Origin: Artemia franciscana
Taxonomy: Eukaryota; Arthropoda; Branchiopoda; Anostraca; Artemiidae
Reading direction: 5' to 3'
Assembly (NCBI RefSeq): GCF_032884065.1
Contig: NC_088868.1
Span: 11,408,335 to 11,472,334 of the forward strand
DNA: 64,000 nucleotides
A program made the position numbers and the translations under genes. The notes beneath the pieces are model-generated. The model was given only the letters and a program-made list of their open reading frames with translations, did no database searches and was not told the DNA's origin. Position 1 is the stretch's first letter, and each line of letters begins with the position of its first letter. Positions 45,099 through 64,000 of this stretch are shown here, in pieces.

Positions 45099-47289
45099 TT
45101 ACATCCTGCGGTTCAATGCGGATTTTTACATCCTGCGGTTCAATGCGGTTTATTACATCCTGCGGTTTCAATGCGGTTTTTTACATCCTGCGGTTCAATG
45201 CGGTTTTTTACATCCTGCGGTTTCAATGCGGTTTTTTACATCCTGCGGTTTCAATGCGGTTTTTTACATCCTGCGGTTCAATGCGGTTTTTTATATCCTG
45301 CGGTTTCAATGCGGTTTTTTACATCCTGCGGTTCAATGCGGTTTTTTACATCCTGCGGTTCAATGCGGTTTTTTACATCCTGCGGTTTTTTACATCCTGC
45401 GGTTTCAATGCGGTTTTTTACATCCTGCGGTTTTTTACATCCTGCGGTTCAATGCGGTTTTTTACATCCTGCGGTTTCAATACGGTTTTTTACATCCTGC
45501 GGTTCAATGCGGTTTTTTACATCCTGCGGTTTCAATGCGGTTTTTTACATCCTGCGGTTTCAATGCGGTTTTTTACATCCTGCGGTTCAATGCGGTTTTT
45601 TACATCCTGCGGTTCAATGCGGTTTTTTACATCCTGCGGTTTCAATGCGGTTTTTTACATCCTGCGGTTTCAATGCGGTTTTTTACATCCTGCAGTTCAA
45701 TGCGGTTTTTTACATCCTGCGGTTTTTTACATCCTGCGGTTCAATGCGGTTTTTTACATCCTGCGGTTTCAATGCGGTTTTTTACATCCTGCGGTTTCAA
45801 TGCGGTTTTTTACATCCTGCGGTTCAATGCGGTTTTTTACATCCTGCGGTTTCAATGCTGATTTTTACATCCTGCGGTTTCAATGCGGTTTTTTACATCC
45901 TGCGGTTCAATGCGGATTTTTACATCCTGCGGTTTCAATGCGGTTTTTTACATCCTGCGGTTCAATGCGGTTTTTTACATCCTGCGGTTTCAATACGGTT
46001 TTTTGCATCCTGCGGTTTCAATGCGGTTTTTTACATCCTGAGGTTTCAATGCGGATTTTTACATCCTGCGGTTTCAATGCGGTTTTTTACATCCTGCGGT
46101 TTCAATGCGGATTTTTACATCCTGCGGTTTCAATGGGGTTTTTTACATCCTGCGGTTCAATGCGGTTTTTTACATCCTGCGGTTTCAATGGGGTTTTTTA
46201 CATCCTGCTGTTCAATGCGGTTTTTTACATCCTGCGGTTTCAATGCGGTTTTTTACATCCTGCGGTTTCAATGCGGTTTTTTTACATCCTGCGGTTTCAA
46301 TGCGGTTTTTTACATCCTGCGGTTCAATGCGGTTTTTTACATCCTGCGGTTTCAATGTGGTTTTTTACATCCTGCGGTTCAATGCGGTTTTTTACATCCT
46401 GCGGTTCAATGCGGTTTTTACATCCTGCGGTTTCAATGCGGTTTTTTACATCCTGCGGTTTCAATGCGGATTTTTACATCCTGCGGTTCAATGCGGTTTT
46501 TTACATCCTGCGGTTCAATGCGTTTTTTTACATCCTGCGGTTTCAATGCGGTTTTTTACATCCTGCGGTTTCAATGCGGTTTTTTACATCCTGCGGTTCA
46601 ATGCGGTTTTTTACATCCTGCGGTTTCAATGCAGTTTTTTACATCCTGCGGTTCAATGCAGATTTTTACATCCTGCGGTTCAATGCGGATTTTTACATCC
46701 TGCGGTTCAATGCGGTTTTTTACATCCTGCGGTTCAATGCGGTTTTTTACATCCTGCGGTTCAATGCGGTTTTTTACATCCTGCGGTTTCAATGCGGTTT
46801 TTTACATCCTGCGGTTCAATGCGGTTTTTTACATCCTGCGGTTTGAATGCGGTTTTTACATCCTGCGATTCAATGCGGTTTTTTACATCCTGCGGTTCAA
46901 TGCGGTTTTTTACATCCTGCGGTTCAATGCGGATTTTTACATCCTGCGGTTCAATGCGGATTTTTACATCCTGCGGTTCAATGCGGATTTTTACATCCTG
47001 CGGTTCAATGCGGATTTTTACATCCTGCGGTTCAATGCGGATTTTTACATCCTGCGGTTCAATGCGGATTTTTACATCCTGCGGTTTCAATGCGGTTTTT
47101 TACATCCTGCGGTTCAATGCGGTTTTTTACAGCCTGCGGTTTCAATGCGGTTTTTTACATCCTGCGGTTTCAATGCGGTTTTTACATCCTGCGGTTCAAT
47201 GCGGTTTTTTACATCCTGCGGTTTCAATGCGGTTTTTACATCCTGCGGTTCAATGCGGTTTTTTACATCCTGCGGTTCAATGCGGTTAC
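45099..47289. repeat. Minisatellite array, 27/28-bp units, about 80 copies
   Basis: The unit is TTTTTTACATCCTGCGG followed by TTCAATGCGG (27 bp) or by TTTCAATGCGG (28 bp); the two lengths are interspersed. Variants have ATTTTT for TTTTTT (clustered at 46.92-47.09 kb, seven in a row), and a few 17-bp units lack the second part (near 45.37, 45.42 and 45.71 kb). No unit contains a plus-strand stop in any frame, so frames of 755, 607 and 399 codons run through it; these are artefacts. Each unit has two CpGs, nearly all intact. It lies about 250 bp beyond the SETD1 polyadenylation signal. Confidence 0.97.
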
Positions 47290-47557
47290 AACGCAAGAGG
47301 ATAAATTTGCTATCAATCGATAGCTGAGATTCTTTTTTAATCACATACTAAATTTTTCAATTCTTTTCTGCTTTTTAAATACTTTTTTTTAAATTTGTTG
47401 TGCATATTTAGACAGAAAAAATAACAACAATTTATTTATGAAGATCGCAATAGTTAGCGATGGCGCATATTAAAGCATGTTGGTCCTTCAAACAGCTAAC
47501 GCTACTTTAAAACATTCACTAAATAAAAACATATATAAAAGAAGTACAAAAATGAAT

Positions 47558-47563
47558 TTTATT
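47558..47563 (-). promoter_or_regulatory. Candidate polyadenylation signal of SETD1
   Basis: AATAAA on the minus strand, 69 bases after the SETD1 stop codon. Confidence 0.5.
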
Positions 47564-47631
47564 ACTCTTGACATTTTTCAAATAAAAAAGATCAGCATAG
47601 CTAAAAAATTAGAGAAACAATTTAAACTGGC

Positions 47632-59691
<12,060 letters not shown>

Positions 59692-59785
59692 CTGAAACAG
59701 GAAAAAATAGTACGCTGATCACCAATAGCAGCAAGGTTATCAAAATGACGTCCTACTTTTCCCTTTTTTTTAAGGCAGCTTAAAC

Positions 59786-59885
59786 NNNNNNNNNNNNNNN
59801 NNNNNNNNNNNNNNNNNNNNNNNNNNNNNNNNNNNNNNNNNNNNNNNNNNNNNNNNNNNNNNNNNNNNNNNNNNNNNNNNNNNNN
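59786..59885. other. Assembly gap (100 N)
   Basis: Exactly 100 N, the conventional size for a gap of unknown length. It lies 95 bases upstream of the SETD1 n-SET exon, and the sequence after it is copy B of the 10.86-kb block. Confidence 1.
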
Positions 59886-62800
59886 CCCTTGAGTTGAATC
59901 TTCTCATGTTTGTCTTGTTGAAGCGACGAAGAAAACTGATAACTTTGTATTTGACCGAGTTGCGGCCCCTGAAAAAGAATTGACTAGGGAGTAAAATCCT
60001 TGGGCTTTTGCTAGGCCTTAAACCTTTTTAGCTTAGGGGAAGCAGTGCGTTGGAACAACCGTTCTGCCACTATGCCATTTGAATTATTTTTTTAAAAGCG
60101 TTAATTCGAAAAGAGGTATGCTAGATGACACAAGTTTTATAGAAGAACAAAAACTTGAAAATACGCTTTCAGTTTCCTGACTATTATCAATGACAAATTT
60201 TCTGTTCAAGGGGGTAATTCAGGGATACAAAATACGGGGAAACGATTTCCGTTTCAAAATACCCATTTTGCTAATGTTTGTATAAATTAGAAAAGAAGAT
60301 GCAATACATTATTAAAAATGTAGAAATTTCTCAACATCTCGAAAACCAAAACCAGATATGGGAAAACAAAATGGACAGTTTGAAACGGAAGAGATTTGAA
60401 ATGACCATAGCACTTCAATTTAAGGAAACTGAGGAAAAATTCTTCATTTTGTAAACAATACCACCTCGCAGCTTTTGAATTATCATACTTTGAATGGCCG
60501 TAGTTAAGTTTTCTTTGGCCCTGAAATCTGCCTTTATACACCACAAGAATATATCTTACGCTACGATGACGCAGAAAACGCTATGGCCCAATAACTTGCT
60601 AAATTACATATTTCTGTTCAGTGTCGTAAAATAAGAACTAGGAGCACTCTAAATTTGAAAGATGATCATCTCAAAATCCCTATTTCCGGAAATGGCAATT
60701 TTGCTCTAACGGAAGAACTAGTAGCGGTACTGGCCTTTCTTGCACCCGGGGAAAAATCTTGAATAGCGCCCAACCCCTGTCTTTCACAGAATTTTCCGGC
60801 CATAATTTAAAAAAAATTCATTTTTAACGTTATTAGTTAATTAATAATTTAGTACTTAATTTGATAACTATTTTAATGATTATTATTTAACAGTTTTTTT
60901 TAATTTATTAATTATTCTCATTTATTAAGTACACGCTCAACTTTATTTTAATAAAAAAAAAAATCATTTCAAAAATTAAAAAATGACTACAACCGTCAGA
61001 TTATTTGTTTGAAAAATAGCACCCCTAAAATTTCTCCGCCTAGAGCAAGTGCTTCCTCTGTCCCTCCCCTAAAATCCCCTCTGGGGAGAAGGTGTATCTC
61101 GGTCCACGTAAAAGATTACATAGTCTGATTTCGCCATATCAAGTTCGTGTTGTCAATGGTTCTAAAACTAGGTCTACTAAGTACAACTGGCAACTCATCA
61201 CAATGAAAATCCACTTGAGGCCAAAACTGCCACTTACGCTCGACCTCCAGCCCCGTCTGTTCAAAGCTTCGCCATTTACTCAATTCCATAAGCTTGCAGC
61301 TTCCTTCCAAGTCTTTTTGATGACCTTTTTCTGCCCGCTTGAAGGCGTCCTGCTTTAGGATTGGCCTCATAAATAGCCAATAGGCACAATTTTTAGCAGC
61401 CAATCATCGCAACACGTAATTTAACCAACATTGCATATCGTTTTTTATAGCCTTAGACCGTAAGATGAAGCAACACTTCTCACAAAACTTATCATATAAT
61501 ATTAAAGCAAATAGTTCAATTCTTTGGAAATTTTCTGGAACACATATAGGACATCTTCCTTTAACTTTCGAAGCGCTAACATTTCACAGCCATGCTTGAC
61601 CGCCGTAATTGCCCTGGCTTCCAAAATTCTAATCGAAGTTCCATCGAAAAACTTACCCCTGGTTCCCACTGCTGCGTCAATCCCGACACGATTTTTTCTG
61701 GCGGAACGGACGTATGATAGAATCGGATGGAGGTTCACAAAGAAACGCAGACTTTTCCGTCGCTGCGACAAACTATAAGAATTCAAATTAGCCAAAATTA
61801 GCTTTTCAATCAGCTCCATGACTTTGGTATTGATTTTTTTTAAATCATAACAACGCATGCGATTTGTCGTATGAGTTGAAATTATTGAAAGCATCTGACA
61901 TTGCAGCAAAACGGATGGTTTCGCGTCGTTTGTCGCACGATATGAAATGGGTTGTCCTCTCCGCAATCCTTCGCTCTTTACGCTAAAGTTCGACTCTTTG
62001 CCACAATTCTGCTTTTAAAACAATTAAAAGCTTTAGCGTAAAGAGCGAGGGATTGCGGAGAGGACAACCCATTTCATATACGGAGTAATTTCTGTTCGTT
62101 TTAAGTTTTAATGTCGCTCCTTACTTTCAGTTAAAAAACTAAGTTTTTTTTTATTTAATTTCTGAACGTTTTTGAATTAATGCATGTTTGATTTTGGCTT
62201 TCCGCACATAAATTATTAAAATAAAATTTGTATATTAATTCTTTTTTTGGCTAAATGACTTTCTCTTAGTTTTCATCAGACGATTTTGAGAAATAAGGGG
62301 TGGGGAAGGAGGCCTAGTTGCCCTCCAATGTTTTGGTTACTTAAAAAGGCAACTAGAACTTTTAATTTTTACAGAACGTTTTTATTAGTAAAAAATATAC
62401 GTAACTTAAGAATTAACTTACGTAACACACTTTTATATTCTTATATTTTATTATGTATACGAGGGGGTTTGTACCCTCGTTAATACCTCGCTCTTTACAC
62501 TAAATCGTAAATTTTGTCCCAATTCTTTAAGAATGACCCCTAGAAAGGCCGTAGAATAAATAGTTGAAATTACTAAAAATACTTCAGCATAAAGAGCGAG
62601 GTAGTTATCTCCTCCTAAATACCTCGCTCTTTATGCTAAAGTATTTTTAGAACCCCTTATATGCGTAATAATCTCTGTTCGTTTTAAGTTTCAATGCTAC
62701 TCCTTACTTTCAATTGAAAAAACGTTTTCATGTTTATTTTTTCATTGTTTTTTTATAGTAATGTTAGAAAATCGTGCGCCCTTTTCATTGAATTTTTCTT

Positions 62801-64000
62801 CCCCCATGACATGTTCCTCCAAGGAAAGATCCTCCCACGTAGGCCCTTTCCTTAAACCCCACCCCCAAACCAAAAAAAATCCCCCTGAAAACGTCTGTAC
62901 ACTTCCCAATAACCATTACTGTATGTAAACACGGGTCAAAGTTTGTAACTTGCAGCCCTTCCCCCAGGGATTATGGGGGAGTAAATCCTTTCTAAAGACA
63001 TAGTTATTATGGTTTTCGACTATGCGAAACAAAATGGCTATCTCAAAATTTTGATCCGTTGACTTTTGGATAAAAATGAGCGTGGGAGGGGGCCTAGGTG
63101 CCCTCCAATTTTTTCGGTCACTTAAAAAGGGCACTAGAACTTTTCATTTCCGTTAGAATGAGCCCTCTTGCGACATTCTGGGACCACTTGGGCGATATGA
63201 TGACCCCTGGGAAAAAAAAACGCTGATACGCTGAATGCGATGGTGTTACTGTCGTTAAGATCATATGACTTTTGGGTGGTGTTTCCCCCTATTTTCCAAA
63301 ATAAGGCAAATTTTCTCAGGCTCTTAACTTTTGATGACAAAGACTAAATTTGGTATATTTAGAGATACATTTTGATATATATTTAGAATCAGCATGAAAA
63401 TCCGATTCTTTTGATGTATCTTTTAGCATCAAAATTCCTTTTTTACAGTTTCGTTTACTATTGAGCCGGGTCGCTCCTTACAACAGTTCGTTACCACGAA
63501 CTGTTTGAAAGTCTATGCCCATTTGAAATCCGCGTTCTAACTTCTCCATCCATTGTGTCTCTGATTTGCGGCAGTTAAGCATTCATATTTATTGGAATCT
63601 ACTAGCTTTTAGGATCAATATTGTACGGCATATTAAAGAAAACTTAAAGCGGGTTATGGTAAAATAGTAGCTAATCGTGGTCATTATTATCGAAAAGCGC
63701 TCGCATTGCTATACACTAGTTTTTGCGACCATTCAATACTTTTCCTATCTGGTATTTCACCTATCCTGAAAAAAAGACAAGATCTGGCTGAATTGTGTAT
63801 ATTATATTTCCGCTATTGTAAGTTTCTGATTCATTTACCCCGGTCTTATAGGAAAAAGAAAATAATTCGGTATTTCGGGGGTTCTGACATTATTACTCCT
63901 TTGCGGAAGTTAGGCTCAAAATTGGAAAAGGATTATATTTTTTCTCTGTGCCCCTTCCACCTCTTAGTTCATTTATTTTCCCGTTAGTTTTCCCCTTTTT
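59886..64000. repeat. Copy B of the large direct repeat
   Basis: Matches 10860-15709 and runs to the window edge. It contains the truncated LINE relic with the left part of the MITE (61502-61941), the truncated fold-back palindrome (about 61942-62150), the second fold-back copy with hairpin (62460-62730) and the hairpin-ended module (about 62770-63505) with the unrearranged middle. No gene of its own. Confidence 0.9.

Noticed and set aside
45099-47289. CRISPR array
   Set aside because: Units are contiguous with no unique spacers, in a eukaryotic genome with no cas genes.
45023-47327. Open frames of 607, 755, 399 and 211 codons across the minisatellite
   Set aside because: They exist in all three plus frames because the repeat unit lacks stop codons, and each frame reads the same unit in rotation as 27- and 28-bp units alternate. 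No non-repeat domain is attached.

Overview
The window reads as an AT-rich, transposon-saturated animal nuclear genome. Two conserved single-copy genes are recognisable by spliced exons on the minus strand with GT/AG borders: a DJ-1/PARK7 homologue (last four coding exons, 21.1-28.2 kb) and the 3' end of a SETD1-type histone H3K4 methyltransferase (last three coding exons, 47.6-59.7 kb). The repeat families (RTE-like LINEs, hAT elements, fold-back repeats, a module ending in a short hairpin) look arthropod. They resemble what I remember of brine-shrimp (Artemia) DNA, but that is recollection, not proof. There are no bacterial operons, CRISPR arrays or rRNA genes.

Layout. 0-10.8 kb: a SINE, a broken LINE (2.6-5.2 kb), a broken hAT transposase gene (5.5-7.9 kb) and a fold-back repeat. 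10.86-15.7 kb: a block of nested mobile elements (RTE-like LINE relic carrying a Harbinger-type MITE, fold-back palindromes, a hairpin-ended module) that recurs almost identically at 59.89-64.0 kb, directly after a 100-N assembly gap. 15.9-20.7 kb: more repeat copies and simple repeats. 21.1-28.2 kb: DJ-1, with an RTE LINE relic and fold-back copies in its last intron. 28.2-36.9 kb: conspicuously CpG-poor DNA holding a truncated hAT copy. 36.9-41.3 kb: a second hAT copy, inverted relative to the first, with intact ends. 45.1-47.3 kb: a minisatellite of about 80 units of 27/28 bp just beyond the SETD1 3' end. 47.6-59.7 kb: SETD1, whose two visible introns contain a tandem repeat ending in a large (TA)n hairpin and a non-LTR retrotransposon with CCCH zinc fingers in ORF1.

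DJ-1 and SETD1 have no evident functional link; they are neighbours on the same strand in a repeat-rich landscape. I did not find a convincing new gene system. The strongest observations concern genome structure: (i) strictly one-directional CpG loss in one of two inverted hAT copies, (ii) the CpG-rich two-phase minisatellite, (iii) the (TA)n giant hairpin inside the SETD1 intron that splits the SET domain, and (iv) the near-identical 4-5 kb block repeated across the assembly gap. Exon coordinates come from reading codons and splice sites by eye; repeat borders are approximate unless terminal repeats are described.
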